In this document: piece after piece, positions 11,248-25,675 of the stretch
How the letters are laid out: every line of letters begins with the position of its first letter
Numbering within the stretch: the first letter of the stretch is position 1
Assembly: GCA_011109175.1 (NCBI GenBank)
Contig: RDEW01000003.1
Location: 1,689,546 to 1,753,545 of the forward strand
DNA length: 64,000 bases
Direction of reading: 5' to 3'
From: Dicyema japonicum
Taxonomy: Eukaryota > Dicyemida > Rhombozoa > Dicyemidae
Made by a program: the position numbers and the translations under genes
The notes under the pieces: generated by a model
What the model saw: only the letters and a program-made list of their open reading frames with translations
The model's database searches: none
Told to the model about the DNA's origin: nothing

Positions 11248-12600
11248 TTGTCTAATTTTTGATTTGTCTTATTTTTTGATTTATATTTTTCCGTTAGGCC
11301 TCAGAAGGAGTATATTTGAAAAATTTTAAGTGCTTTCACTTCCAAGGGACAGTCTAGTAAAGAGACCTCGGAAGATCCAACGATCAGACTACCGGGAAAA
11401 TAGTATTATATGGTCTCTTGAGTAACGTTGACCATTTCTGTCCTGTGTAACACGTGGAGATGAATTCCTGTGAATTTTAGTTTCAAACCAATCACCTTGT
11501 AGTCAAGGTACAAGAGTTTATGGAGGCATTCTAAAAACTCAGGGTTGCGGCTAAGCCTTTTTCTTGTACGCTCCATTGGAATACATCAGGATACTGGAAG
11601 AGACCGAGTAGGAATAGTCAAACGACTTGGACTGGAAGTTTTCATCGAACATCGGAACTGTTGATAATAAAGATTATTCCTTTTCTCATAAGATTGAAGT
11701 GCGGGGATACTTCCTTGCCATAATATGTTGATCTCCATTGTCAAGAAAGATATAAGACAGGCTTCATTTGTCTACCTGAACCTGTTAATCGGGACAGATG
11801 ACATGTAATTTTACTACAATACCACGGAGCAAAGGGAAGGAAGTACCTTAGATTATAAAGCAAAGATACCTTCTCGAATGCAAATTTACACAAAGCCTCA
11901 ACGCTACATAGGCATCCTTGGTCGATGATACTAAGTGAAGAAATACCAGTGGTTGACTAACGAATTATACTTTTAGCCGATTTCTATTGATACGTCTGAG
12001 GCACTCGGTTCTAGCACAACGGACTTGTCGAAACCAGTGACCGCCTTTTCTAAATAAATGAATCTGAACGACGTGAATCCTCGAAGCTTAACAGAATCCT
12101 TTTCCGCCTGAACACGTGTATAAAGATTTACACATAAATACCGAGAAAATGAATTCAGACCCCACTGCTATGACTAACTGCAAAGTCTATCATACTCTTC
12201 TCGAACTGCCAGCACACTTTAGCTAAGGATCAGGAATTTCCCTAACCACTTTGTGTGTAGATAAAGTGACCAAAGTAAAGACTTTATGATCAAATAACTG
12301 GGAGACATTTTTGGGATTCGGCTTCCATTAGAGTCGAAAGCTTTATGGTTATCCAAGTTTCAACTGTCCTTCATCTATTTTTGCTTGTATGAATATGCCA
12401 CATCAGAAAGACGGGTTTTTGTTGGTGTTCTACAAGGAATTATACTTGAAAATATTCCTTATTCATGGAAGAAGTCGATTGTCAGAGTGTTTTAAAGCAT
12501 CAATTTCTACTTTTTTCATAAAATTCGAATGCCCAGGATTACCATTAAGGTTTCTACCGTATTTCATTCCCAACAAAAGTTTTCACAACTTTATTTATTT
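11248..12600. other. 1.35 kb without recognisable gene
   Basis: No conserved protein, RNA gene or TE end was recognised. A short plus-strand stretch at 12389-12607 has no family match; one frame contains IPYSWKKSIVRVF, which faintly resembles a LINE RT block. Confidence 0.3.
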
Positions 12601-12945
12601 CCGATAGAAGATTAACAAGCGCTGCACCGACTAATACTCAATAATGTATCCATCCTCACCTCTAATTGTGTAAAGATTTTAGGGGTCATGTTCACTCACT
12701 CGTGACATTTAGCAAACACCTCAGCAACATCACATCTTCCTCCAAAAAAACTGAATTCCTAGATCAATATGGAAGTTGCTTCTATTCATCAATAAAATCA
12801 CTCTACACCCAATGGGCTGCGTTTTACAAGAACATCGTACTCTGCCGGTCCCGAAAACCTTCCAGTAGTGTTATTGAAGAACCTTAGAGATATGGGAGTC
12901 GGTTTTCTAACGTCGGTTTTCAACTATTCAATTAATTGTAATGCA
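12600..12945 (+). mobile_element. LINE relics: thumb piece and RT piece
   Basis: VKILGVMFTHSLTFSKHLSN (about 12660-12730) matches the LINE thumb motif ILGVTLDTHLCLSPHV. At 12805-12942 the DNA is nearly the same as 14400-14530 (RT palm N-terminus). The two pieces are out of normal order, so they come from different copies. Confidence 0.6.
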
Positions 12946-15791
12946 ATTTTGAATATTTAAATTGTAGCGTGGCTTTATGTGGTCCACCAATTCAAACAAT
13001 TCAAAAGGATTTGGTAACGCCCAGAGGGCTTCTAATACCCTCTCGAAAAGGACCATTAGACCCCTTCCTCCCCGGGTCATTATCGACCTCCGGCGATATG
13101 TTTCAAGAAAGTCCAAACATTCCCTGCGAAAACCCTCAGCCCACTGTGGAGATAAGAAATTTACTGCTCTCCAATAAACATCAACGGAATTAAAGGAAAG
13201 GTCAGGGAACTCCGTCAATCCTGGCAAATCAGAAGATCGCCGTGGCCATGATTCAAGAAACTAAACTCCGCATGCATGATTCCACTCCTTTATTCCCTGG
13301 ATACGAAGCCATCAGGATGGAATGTAAAAAGAGAAGAGAGGGTGGACTACTTACTCTATTCAAAAAGAACCTGAAATGCAGAGATATTACTTCGGAAGTG
13401 AGGAAACTTGTAGGAAATTACGAGGTTACTGAGACAATTGAAATCTCGCTTGGGACAACGAAAGGAAGTCTGTGCCTCGTGAATATCTACCTTTTTTTGG
13501 CTCCTGCCCAAAGGACTATGTTATTCCAAACCTATCAAGATTGCCTATCTACGATGAGATAATCATATGTGGAGATTTAAATGCAAAGCACCCATTATGG
13601 TTGTCAACCCAACAGGCCGACACGAGAGGGAAGCTATTGTTATTGAAATCGGACTCCCTAACGATACTGAACGATCCAGCGAAAAATACAAGGACCCCAC
13701 TAAGAGAGATGGATCAGCCTACCTTACCGGATGTAACACTCTGCTCATCGTCGCTTTCATCAAAAATTGATTGGTCAGTCTTCTACGAAACAAGAAGCGA
13801 CCATAATCCAATTGTGAAAGGTCATGAGAAAAGTCATAGTGAGGAGAACACCTGCTAGTCAAAACTACAAAGCTACTAATTGGGAATTGTATCGCGCAAT
13901 CTCTGATGATAGACTGAAGAATTGTTACTTTGTCAGCTTCAAATCGCTAGAAAAAGTGATCAAATACTTTACTTGCACAATCCTAGAAGCAAGATCATTG
14001 GCAATTCCCAAGCATCGTCTAAACTCCTCTAATGGTGGAGGGAAGTCGGCATTGATCAAAGAAGGAAATCACCTCAAAAAATCTAATTGGATCACATTAA
14101 AAACGAAACTCCGGATCAGAGCTCTAAACAACGAAATAAAGGCCAGAGAGTTCAAGGCACTGAAATTGAAGTGGAATAGGATTCTTACAAAAGTAAATCG
14201 CAACCGTAGTACTGGAGAAGTGTGGAAAGCAAACTTCCCCCGAGGATGACTATACTCAACGAGACGTTAACAATTTGATAAAATTCTACACAAAAATTTC
14301 GTACAAGGAACACAGGAAGTCGGAAGTGCTTCTCTCTTCACGGAGAAAACTGAAGAAGGATTCTAACCCAGTTTACTTCTCGGATGAAGACGTGAAGAAT
14401 GCGCTGCGTTTTACAAGAACAACGTACTCTGCCGGTCCCGACAACATTCCAGTAGTGTTATTGAAGAACCTTGGAGATATGGGAGTCGGTTTTCTAACGT
14501 CGATTTTCAACTATTCAATTAATTGTAATGTAATACCGTTGTTATGGAAGCAAGCCAATATCCGACCTATACTGAAACCTGGAAAACCTAAGGAAGATCC
14601 GGCATCATTTAGACCTGTGTCATTGTTATGTTCCGCATCGAAAATCCTGGAGAGGCTTGTGCTTGGGAGAATCAAGGCTTTCTTCTCAGAAAAGGATTTT
14701 TAACACGGATTCAAGAGCGATTGTTCTACATCAACGTACCTACAGAAATTAACCAACTTCATTAGAGATGGATTTTCAAACAAACCAAGGCATTTGAAAA
14801 CAGTCTTATGTTCCATTGATATTAACAAGGCCTTTGATTCTATTTCGAGAAAATATTATCGAAGAAAATTTTCCAGTCGAGATCCCGGGAAGCTTAAACT
14901 TTGGATAACAAATTTCTTAAGTGGACGAAGGGGACGTGTATGCCTCAGAGGACTGAAATCAGTCTCACGTCTTCTCCCAAACAGTGTCCCCCAAGGATCT
15001 CCTTTATCCCCCGCCTTATTCAATTTATACCTGGCCGACCTCCCGACACCGGAATCCAATAACGATGTTCTACTCACATATGCGGACGACATTGTTTTGG
15101 CCTCGCGTGATCGGGATATCCAAAATGCTACAGAAAGATTACAAATTAACCTGGACCGACTCAACGCCTGGGTAATGAAGAACCGACTCACGATAAATTC
15201 CAGAAAGTCGGTCACGTCTATGTTTACTTCGGACAAAAGGTTGAGGAAGATGACTGCCAAGTTAAAATTGGACAACATTGAAATCCCTTCAGCAAATGTC
15301 AAAGATCCTGGGCGTGACACTGGATACACACTTATGTTTGTCACCACACGTGGCAAACATTGTTCTGAAGTGCGAGAAGAAGGATCAATGTATTAAAATG
15401 TTTATCTGGAATATGGAAGAGGTACCCACCCGGTCTTGATGAATTTACAAGCAATACATCGAACCATGCTTCTCGCACGCGTGTGCTTCGTGGGACCTTC
15501 ATTATCATGGACGAATACTAAAAAATCGAGGACGTACAAAAGAAGGCTTTCAGAGTCACGGAGCGGTGGACTTATGGGAGACACAGAACCGTACCGACTA
15601 CTCTGGAGGCCCTGATCAAACTAAACTCCGGCATGCATGAAGGTGGCCCTGCAAATACAGTCAGCCGCCCTGTACGAGCTTGTGTGGGTACGAGGGAGGA
15701 GCACCGGGAAAGAATGAGGATTTTGGCGGAGCGCATCGGGATCACGTGATAGTTAGTTTTGGTTTTACCGTGGTCTTGGGTGTTAAATAAA
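12946..15791 (+). mobile_element. Near full-length APE-type LINE
   Basis: TAATGCA flanks it on both sides (12939-12945, 15792-15798). The 5' end has the family start TAGCGTGGCTTTATGTGG. The coding order is normal. The endonuclease has INGIKGKVREL, AMIQETKLRMH (13245-13275, catalytic Glu present), IICGDLNAKHPLWL and TRSDHNPI. The linker follows, then RT with AGPDNIPVVLLKNLGD, NIRPILKPGKPKEDPASFRP, CSIDINKAFDSISRK, NSVPQGSPLSPALFNLYLAD and LLTYADDIVLASRD. The C-terminus is GTREEHRERMRILAERIGIT-stop (about 15690-15750), then a GGTGTTAAATAAATAA tail. Frame breaks and one stop (14701) interrupt it. Compared with 39565-41169 it lacks 25 bp near 14228. Confidence 0.85.
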
Positions 15792-15839
15792 TAATGCATA
15801 AAACCAAAGATCAGCTATAGATGCGTTGCATGGAGTATG

Positions 15840-16140
15840 GCCTTTCTAAAACAAGCCTAAATAAGATCGCCGACTTCCAAAATGCAGTTACAGAACCTTC
15901 CAATTTTCTCTACTACCCTGTTACGACCGACACCAATTAAGACCCTTCTGAAGAGAACGGACGCTCAAATGATACTCTCGAACCACCGGTGTGTTCCTAG
16001 AGTTTATAGAAAGTGTGTTGGATCGCGAGAGGAACATCGAAAAAAGTTGAGAAGGCTATTAAAAGAAGTTAGAATCACCTAATGGGTTGTTTCCTTCCTA
16101 ACCCAATGGTGATTTTTGGTTTTTAAATAATGAAATAAAT
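15840..16140 (+). mobile_element. LINE 3' end fragment
   Basis: RVYRKCVGSREEHRKKLRRL (ending VRIT-stop at 16081) is the family C-terminus, followed by an AATGGTGATTTTTGGTTTTTAAATAAT tail. It is truncated at its 5' side and lies directly downstream of the LINE at 12946-15791. Confidence 0.7.
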
Positions 16141-16150
16141 AAATGATGCT

Positions 16151-16263
16151 ATAAAATCATCTCCCAATGACCGCCAAATTCTTAAAATTAGATATTTATC
16201 AGGGTGATATAAAATCATCCCAATGACCGCCAAATTCTTAAAATTAGATATTTATCAGGTGAT
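16151..16263 (+). repeat. Tandem duplication of a 55-58 bp unit
   Basis: The unit starting ATAAAATCATC and containing CCAATGACCGCCAAATTC occurs at 16151-16208 and again at 16209-16263, with only a few small indels between the copies. Confidence 0.85.
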
Positions 16264-16299
16264 CCACCAGTTCAAAGAGACGCCCACCATGGCCGCACA

Positions 16300-16400
16300 C
16301 AAAAGAATCTCGCTCTTCTCTACTATGAAAAATTCCAAAGACCACGGTAACACCAAGCTAACCATTCACGGAATTCCGAGACCTCAACTTGACCCAATTC
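16300..16400 (-). mobile_element. Short LINE 3' tail fragment
   Basis: On the minus strand, GTGAATGGTTAGCTTGGTG followed by TTACCGTGGTCTTTGGAATT matches the LINE tail sequence, for example at 33110-33150. No coding sequence remains. Confidence 0.45.
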
Positions 16401-16474
16401 TATCCACGTAACGATTAAGTACAGTTATGAACAAAATCATAAACAAATAAAATCGAATTAAAATGAAAAATTAA

Positions 16475-19133
<2,659 letters not shown>

Positions 19134-19309
19134 AATAAATTGTTGACTGCGCTTCGAAGATCTGTGACTCTAAAAGTATCTTAAATGTACAACACATACC
19201 ATGATGTTTATTTAAATTTTTATTGTAAAAAATTAATATATATTTACTATAATCTTATAAAGTGTTATAAATAAAATTTACAATAAATATAAGGTAAAAT
19301 TTACACCTC
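19134..19309. other. Short AT-rich spacer
   Basis: Spacer between the DHX35 start and the 5'-truncated retroelement. It would hold the DHX35 promoter, but no motif is assignable. Confidence 0.3.
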
Positions 19310-21425
19310 CCTGCGTTCATTTCGTCCTAGTAGTGGAGGTGGTATGATGGCTTGAGACCCGGTCACCTACGTGATCTCACAGCTCCAATGATGGGATCTG
19401 TCGGAAAGGATCTTTCGAATGTTATTTGCGAACTGATCAACAAAATTCTTTCTGGATGTTTGTCTCCTTTCGGTCGAGATATGTTATTTTCTGCTAATCT
19501 TGTTGCTCTCCGAAAGCCTGACGGCGGTGTCAGACCGATTGCTATTGGAAACGTGTTCAGGAGACTTGCAGCTAAAGTCGCTTGCTTTTCTGGGGTTCAA
19601 AGATTACTTCCTATTTTCAGTCCTATACAGATGGGCGTTGGAGTTCGTGGCGGTGCAGAGGCTTGTGTCCACGCAGTGAGGAGTTTTTTCACGTCGTCGT
19701 CCGAATGCAAAGAGGACGTTGTTGTCTGCAAAGTAGATCTTAAGAACGCATTTAATTCCATAAGGAGAGATCATTTATTGGAGTTATGCCAAAAAAATTT
19801 ACCACATATTTGGGAGATTGTTCGCCTTTCATATTCTAATCCATCATCATTGGTTTTCCACGATGCCATCATTAAATCACGAACTGGTGTTCAACAAGGC
19901 GACCCACTTGGACCTCTTCTCTTTGCTTTGGGGATCCAGGAGTAGCCGCATGCTTAAAATCACCTTTAAATTTATGGTATTTGGATGACGGAATCATTGG
20001 TGGACATCCAGATACAGTTTTGGAGGACGTGCGTCGTTTGATATCTGAATTCGAAGCGATTGGCCTTTCTGTCAACAAGGCCAAATGTGAATTAATCAAG
20101 ATCAATTTGAGTCCCGATCTGACTACTTTCTACAATGACCAGTTTAAATACACTCTCGAAAATTATGCATCGGTTCCAGTTGGGGAGTCTCTGTTCCTGG
20201 TTCTCCTATATTCGAAGACCAAATTGTGGACGTGTTTAAAGAAAGGACAATAGAGCTCGGTACTTTTGAGACCCGTTTGCGGCATGTTGACAACCATATT
20301 GCCCTCTTCCTATTGAGAAACTGCTTGTCCATTCCAAGATTAAACTATTTACTAAGGACTGCACCATGTTATAAGTGTGATTCCCTTTTAATGGAATACT
20401 CTGATTGCCTCAAAAGATGTACTGAATTCGTACTTAACGTTTCTCTTGATACCCCTGGATGGATACAGACTCAATTACCGATATCATTGGGTGGAATCGG
20501 TCTTACTACTCCCTGCCAAATTGCTGGCCCGGCGTATTTTGCCTCAAAACTTTCATGCAAAAACCAAGTGGACTCAATTCTTTCAAAGCTTCCATCTCGG
20601 AAACTGTCCAATGACTTGGTTGAATACATGGACGTGTGGCGAGTGAAGGGCTTAGCGAGCCGCGTAATCCAGACCAACAATCGTCTTGGATGATCCATAG
20701 ATGGAATGCTCTGGCATCCAACCTAGTCAGCCGGCTCTCTGGACATCGCCTGGACTGTTTCCAAAATTCGAGGGAGACGGTTGATGGATCTTGGCTTGGG
20801 GTTTACCCATGTCAAGAAGTTGGTGGATTGTTGGATGATGACTCTTCGTACAACTGTATGTCTACACCTCGGATTGCCTGTTTGCACCAAATCGAAGTGC
20901 AAATGTGGCTGTCTATCGGACGAACTGGGTCTCCACCTCCTCTCATGCCGGAGCGGAATTGGCAGATCTTCTCGACATTCGGCAATGAACGGCATCATTA
21001 AGAGGGCATTAGAATCGGCTGGATTCCGTTGCCGGATCGAACCGACTGGTCTATTTGACAACGGAAGACGCCCTGACGGCATGACCTCCTTTCCTTTTGA
21101 GCGAGGGCGAAACCTTGTATGGGATGTGACCTGTGTCTGCTCTTTCGCCCCAAGCAAAAAAAATAATTCACCGGGCAGACCTTCTTCTCAAGCAGAGGAA
21201 GTAAAAAATGCTAAATATTCGGATATCAGCGACAGGTACATTTTCGCACCTGTCGCGATTGAAACTTCGGGGAACTTTGGCCCTAAAACGCTGAAGTTCC
21301 TGAACCATTTGGAAAACTACTAACTGACAAAACTGGTGATCTTCGTGAGACGAGATGGCTCAAGGAGAGGCTCTCGTTGGCTGTTGTCCGTGGGAATAGC
21401 TTGTGCATCTCCCAACAGCTGAATT
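19310..21425 (+). mobile_element. Retroelement with RT and PD-(D/E)XK-like C-terminal domain, 5' truncated
   Basis: The RT half (19352-19945) has RPGHLRDLTAPMMG, NLVALRKPDGGVRPIAIGNV, GVGVRGGAEACVHAVR, VDLKNAFNSIRRDHLLEL and TGVQQGDPLGPLLFAL. The thumb runs through 19981-20693. The C-terminal part (about 20760-21420) has KSKCKCGCLSDELGLHLLSC (Cys/His-rich), RRPDGMTSFPFERGRNLVWD with VTCVCSFAPS, KNAKYSDI, VAIETSGNFGP and RWLKERLSLAVVRGNS. RPDG followed by an hhxVWDVT strand is the layout of restriction-like nucleases in RLE-type non-LTR elements, so a nuclease role is inferred. Four or more frame breaks disrupt it. This RT differs from the APE LINEs of the window. Copies occur at 1935-2492 and 48605-49430. 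Confidence 0.8.
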
Positions 21426-22870
21426 AAAATTAACTATTCTTTTTCCTTTTCCTTATAAAATATTTTAAATTTCAAATATAAGGTTGGTTGAGCAGATTGT
21501 GTTTTGTTGATGCTATCGTTCGTGTCGATTCGCACATAGCTACTTACTTGGTCGAAAGATTCCTTTTCTTAATTTTGCCTTCTTTAATTCTTGGTTGAAT
21601 GATCTTTGTTTTGCTAGTTTCTTTTTGTCAATTCTCGATTAGTTCAGTTTCGTGTGATCCATCAGTCTTAGTAGGTGTCGGGATGGCATCAAAAAGAGTA
21701 TTTTCTCTCCCCTGCTTCATGGAATATTCCTTAGAAGGCTTCTCATAACTGTAGTATGCATGGACTCGTGTGGTTGGAAGGTCTTTCTGTGACCATGGGA
21801 ACTGGATATGCTCAATTAATTAAATTATTTTTTATGTATTCGGGTTTAATAAACCAAAAAATATGATATCAACGTGGGGTGTCTAAGTCTCGATTCACTA
21901 GTATAACTTTCCTGCGAGTCCAGAACTCTTTCTGTGGTCACTGATCAGTCGGGCCGATATCTAAATTGCAATCAAAAAGTCAAACCGTAAAACAATTAAC
22001 CTCTAAGTGTGGGAGTATGATTCACCAACCTACGTGTGGAGGCATGATGAGGTAATACGGTATATCTACCAATACACATCAGAAAGTTGGGGTTGAAACT
22101 CGTTCGAATAATCAGCGGCGCTCATCGTAAACACCAAATCGTGATTGCTAAGTCGACCCAGGAATTCCATATATAAATTACTTAGTGTTGAAGATGCAAA
22201 TATTTGATTAAATGGGGTGCAGCAATCAAGATTTCAGTTGTCGTATAGTACAATAAGCCTGATATTGTGCTTTATGATAAGCTGTGAGTGTAACTACAAC
22301 ATAGGAGTTGTATTACTCACCTAGAGCATTTGCAAAACGTGAAGAAAACCAAGTACCCTCTTTCACAAATGAATTGGAAATAATGGGATAACATTGTAGC
22401 CATGTCCCACGTGGGGTTACTTGTGACAGTTGTAAGTGCAAATAAATATCCACTGATATAGGAAAGTAATTGTGCTCGAGAAACGATCAAATGTGAGCTC
22501 TTCAAATCCACTTGTGCAAAAGGATGATATTGAGCGTTGATCAAAATCTTCCTTAAAACGGAAGCGAATCACGTGCGATAATTATTAATGGACTTTCGCC
22601 GTGTCATGGTCATGGCAAAGTATGTGCAACCCAAGCAAGCTCACGGAGTCCATCTGAGACATCTCCTTCTCTGAGACGTCTCCCAATCTTTTGGAGGTCA
22701 TAATCGGTGGGGAAATCATTAATTGTCCAAAAAATCTGAGACTCTCGAAAGTGAAGTCCTCCATGGTCACGGTAGCTGGGGCTTCCTATCCACTCTCAAT
22801 ATATGTCCAAATAGGCCTCCATCAAGCTTCCATGATTTCAATCGAGATTGACAAGCACCTCATCCTCTCC
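21426..22870. other. 1.4 kb without recognisable gene; contains a dispersed repeat
   Basis: No conserved protein was recognised. Minus-strand open stretches at 22317-22544 and 22585-22770 have no domain support. 22105-22170 matches 27655-27720 (see the repeat entry). Confidence 0.35.
22105..22170 (+). repeat. Dispersed repeat copy 1
   Basis: The DNA around CAGCGGCGCTC and GTGATTGCTAAGTCGACCCA closely matches 27655-27720. The shared core is about 60 bp. Class unknown. Confidence 0.6.
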
Positions 22871-22875
22871 ACATT

Positions 22876-23455
22876 TTTTATTTATTTAACCCAAGACCAC
22901 GGTAAAAACCAAACTAATTATCACGTGATCCTGATGCATTCTAACAGAGACCTCATCTTTGGCCGGTGTTCTTCCTTCGTGCCTGTGCATGAACGTACAG
23001 GACGGCTGCCTGAATTTTCCAACGCTCCGTTACTCTGTAAGCCTTCGTTTGCATTTGTTCAATTTTCCTCATATTTGTCCAAGATATGGACGGTCCCTAC
23101 GAGGCGCATGCATATGAGAAACATGGGTCGATGTACTGTTTGTACACGTTCATCAAGACTGAGTGAGTACCACTCTTCCATATTCCAGATAAACTTTTCA
23201 ATACGTTCAGTTTCTTCTCGCATTTCAATAGAATGTAATCTACGTGTGGTGTCAGACAGATGCATATCAATTGTCACACCCAAGATCTTTTGACATCTGT
23301 TGAAAGGGATGCCGACCTTTTTTAACTTCATGGTGACTGTTTTCCTTCCCAATTTTTTGTCAGAGGTAAATAGTGACGTAGACGACTTCTCTGCATTCAT
23401 CACGAGCCGGTTTTCCATTATCCAGGCATTAAGCCTGTCCAGGTTAATTTTTATT
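22876..23455 (-). mobile_element. 5'-truncated LINE: thumb and C-terminus
   Basis: At 23059-23418 the minus strand encodes TSLFTSDKKLGRKTVTMKLK and RCQKILGVTIDMHLSDTTRR, the LINE thumb. The tail with GATCACGTGATAATTAG and ACCGTGGTCTTGGGTTAAATAAATA is at 22876-22935. Its 5' border at 23455 meets the 3' tail of another minus-strand LINE. Confidence 0.75.
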
Positions 23456-25675
23456 AATTTATTATTTTTGTCCCAGGATCACCGGATTAAAAGAATAAAG
23501 AAAGTTCATAACTAACTAAGTGATCCCAGACCGACAACTTGGGATTTGGGTCCGCCGGGGACGGGCGTCCAGAATTGCCCTTCTAAAAGGGCAGGGCTTC
23601 GACTCATATCTCCTGTTCATCTGGAGATATGAGATGAGTAGCTCATGCGGAGGATGATCTGGTATCCTTGATCCTTTAATGAGAATTCTTTGTTTTTAGA
23701 TAGAAAGATCTTCTGTAGATATAGGGGAGATTGTTGGGTCGACAATAGTCTTTGCGGCCTTTTGAATAATAGATGGTCGATGTTTTTGAAACAAACATAG
23801 ACCAAGCCTCACTTGCATAGATCAACGTCGGCTGGACAAACCGTTTGTATATCATCTGAAGGCATCCAGCGTCATTTCTGAGAGCCTTGGTAACGACTTT
23901 TAATATCGTCATTCTTTTCAGTGCGGCTGTTACCCGGTTATCCACATGCTTTGTGAAAGAGAGTCCCTGGTCGAGTGTCACTCAAAGTATATTTGGTGTG
24001 TAATTGGTGGGATTTACTGTGTTATTGAGAGAAATGTTAGTGTTTCTTGCATGTGTAAATAGGGTAGTATAGGATTTTGAAGGGGAATCACTTGTCCACA
24101 TTTTTCACTTAAGAAGTTGGCAATCCATAGTTTTATGTTTGGGTGGATGCATTTTTTTCAGTTACGAGTTTTCTTGAGACTGTGTCGAAAGCCTTTGTTA
24201 TATTAACAGAAACCAAGACTGTTCGTTGATGTGGTTTAGTATTTGAATCCCTCCGCAATGAACTGGCACAAGGACGTTAGGTATGTTGCTGTAGAGTGTT
24301 TAGTCCTGAATCTGTTTTGGAAAAGAACGATCGGGATGTAGTCTTTGATATTTTCATGAACTATTCTCTTGATAATTTGGGAAAGTGAACATAAAATTGA
24401 AATTGGTCTGTAAGAATAGGAGTCATTTTCGGATTTTCCTGACTTCTAGATCCGTTTGATGTATGTTCTTTTCTAAACATTTGGAACAGTGTTTATATTC
24501 ATTCATTTTGTGAATATGTAAGCAATTAAATCTAAATCAAAAGGTCCTATATGCTTTAGTTCTGTTGTAGAAATAATGTCTGGTCCTCGGACTTTGATAT
24601 TTCCCACTTGAGTCCTCGCCGTTAATATGGTTCACACGTATGATCTTTTCGGTTTTATTCTGTTTAAGAGTACTTGGTGTTCTTTTTTGGAGTTTTTATG
24701 TGCTATGGAAGCATAGTATTTCATTAAGGTGTTTGGTTGTAATGATATCCCATTTTGCGGTTCTCCCTTTTGGTAGATTTGATTTTGTTCCAGACCTTCT
24801 GTACTGACGGATTTTCTGTTAGAACTTTTTATAGTTCTGTCCTGCGTTTCTCGTTTGTTTTACTGATATATTTGTTAATCTCCTTGTTTAGTGTACGAAT
24901 TCTTATTATATCCTCCTTCGACGGTATTTCTTTTTCTTTAAATAGTTTCTTTGACTAAATGTTTGGCTGTTGAATTGAATCGCCTGTTTGTCGGTTGTCT
25001 TCCCAATGGAATATATAATTTTCTAGTTTCTTGAATGAACAAAGAGAATTGCTTTATACTGTTGTTTAGTGATGAGGCTGCATGTAGTTTTGATAACTTG
25101 ATCTGCATGTCAATATAGCAAATCTTGGCCAGTCATCTAAGTTATAATTTATCAAAGTAGGAGTGACTCCATAATTTGATCTTGTTTTTATTTGTAAAAT
25201 GATGGATTATGATTATTCATAGTTTTGTATTTCACGCTCAATGAAATTAAAGAAGCCACAAGGGGAGACGCGATTTAGACGTCAGGGGATGACGGTTTAT
25301 ATTTTGTCTTGAGGGGTTCTTGTGTGAAAGTTAGGGTCGTTTAGGATGCAAAAGGTTCCCAAGTCTTCGATTAGCATATCTCCCGCCTGTTTGACGTCTG
25401 ACCTCTCAGCCAGAGCGGATATTTTGTATTTAGGTCACCGCAAATAAGAACACTCTTTAGTGAGTTGATGACGAAAGTTTTGGACAAGTGGCTGATGATG
25501 TAGGAGGTAGATATGAATTGATCAGATAAGACGTAATCTTGGGATTTGGATTTTTGTGGCCAGAATTTCGATACTTTCATGGTTTTGGAGACAGTTGTAG
25601 ACGTATTTGGTGATATCTTCATAAAGGATCCCTTTTCGTATGATAGTTAGTAAACCTCCCCAAGTTTCAGGGGGC
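23456..25675 (-). mobile_element. LINE copy, endonuclease to 3' tail, heavily decayed
   Basis: The tail is at 23456-23525. The thumb and C-terminus are at 23676-23981 (GLSFTKHVDNRVTAALKRMT, RFVQPTLIYASEAWSMF). Decayed RT lies around 24100-25000. The endonuclease C-terminal half is at 25371-25675 with VLICGDLNTKYPLWLRGQ and WGGLLTIIRKGILYEDITK. Many frame breaks. The endonuclease N-terminus is absent because the copy starts at about 25675, joined to a different LINE clade. Confidence 0.65.
23576..23633. repeat. Two adjacent perfect hairpins
   Basis: TGCCCTT/AAGGGCA (23576-23582 and 23587-23593, 4-nt loop) and CTCATATCTCC/GGAGATATGAG (23603-23613 and 23623-23633, 9-nt loop). They lie in the 3' part of the LINE copy. 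Confidence 0.8.

Noticed and set aside
14856-15356. Long minus-strand open frame over the LINE RT
   Set aside because: Antisense shadow of the reverse transcriptase; the plus frame carries all RT motifs.
15740-15755. Palindrome ATCACGTGAT as a regulatory E-box site
   Set aside because: It lies at the LINE stop codon (Gly-Ile-Thr-stop) and varies among copies, so it is explained by coding and tail sequence.
20723-21157. Minus-strand frame of 144 codons
   Set aside because: Antisense of the nuclease-like C-terminal domain read on the plus strand.
22317-22770. Two minus-strand open stretches as genes
   Set aside because: No family, no supported splice sites, and lengths expected by chance.
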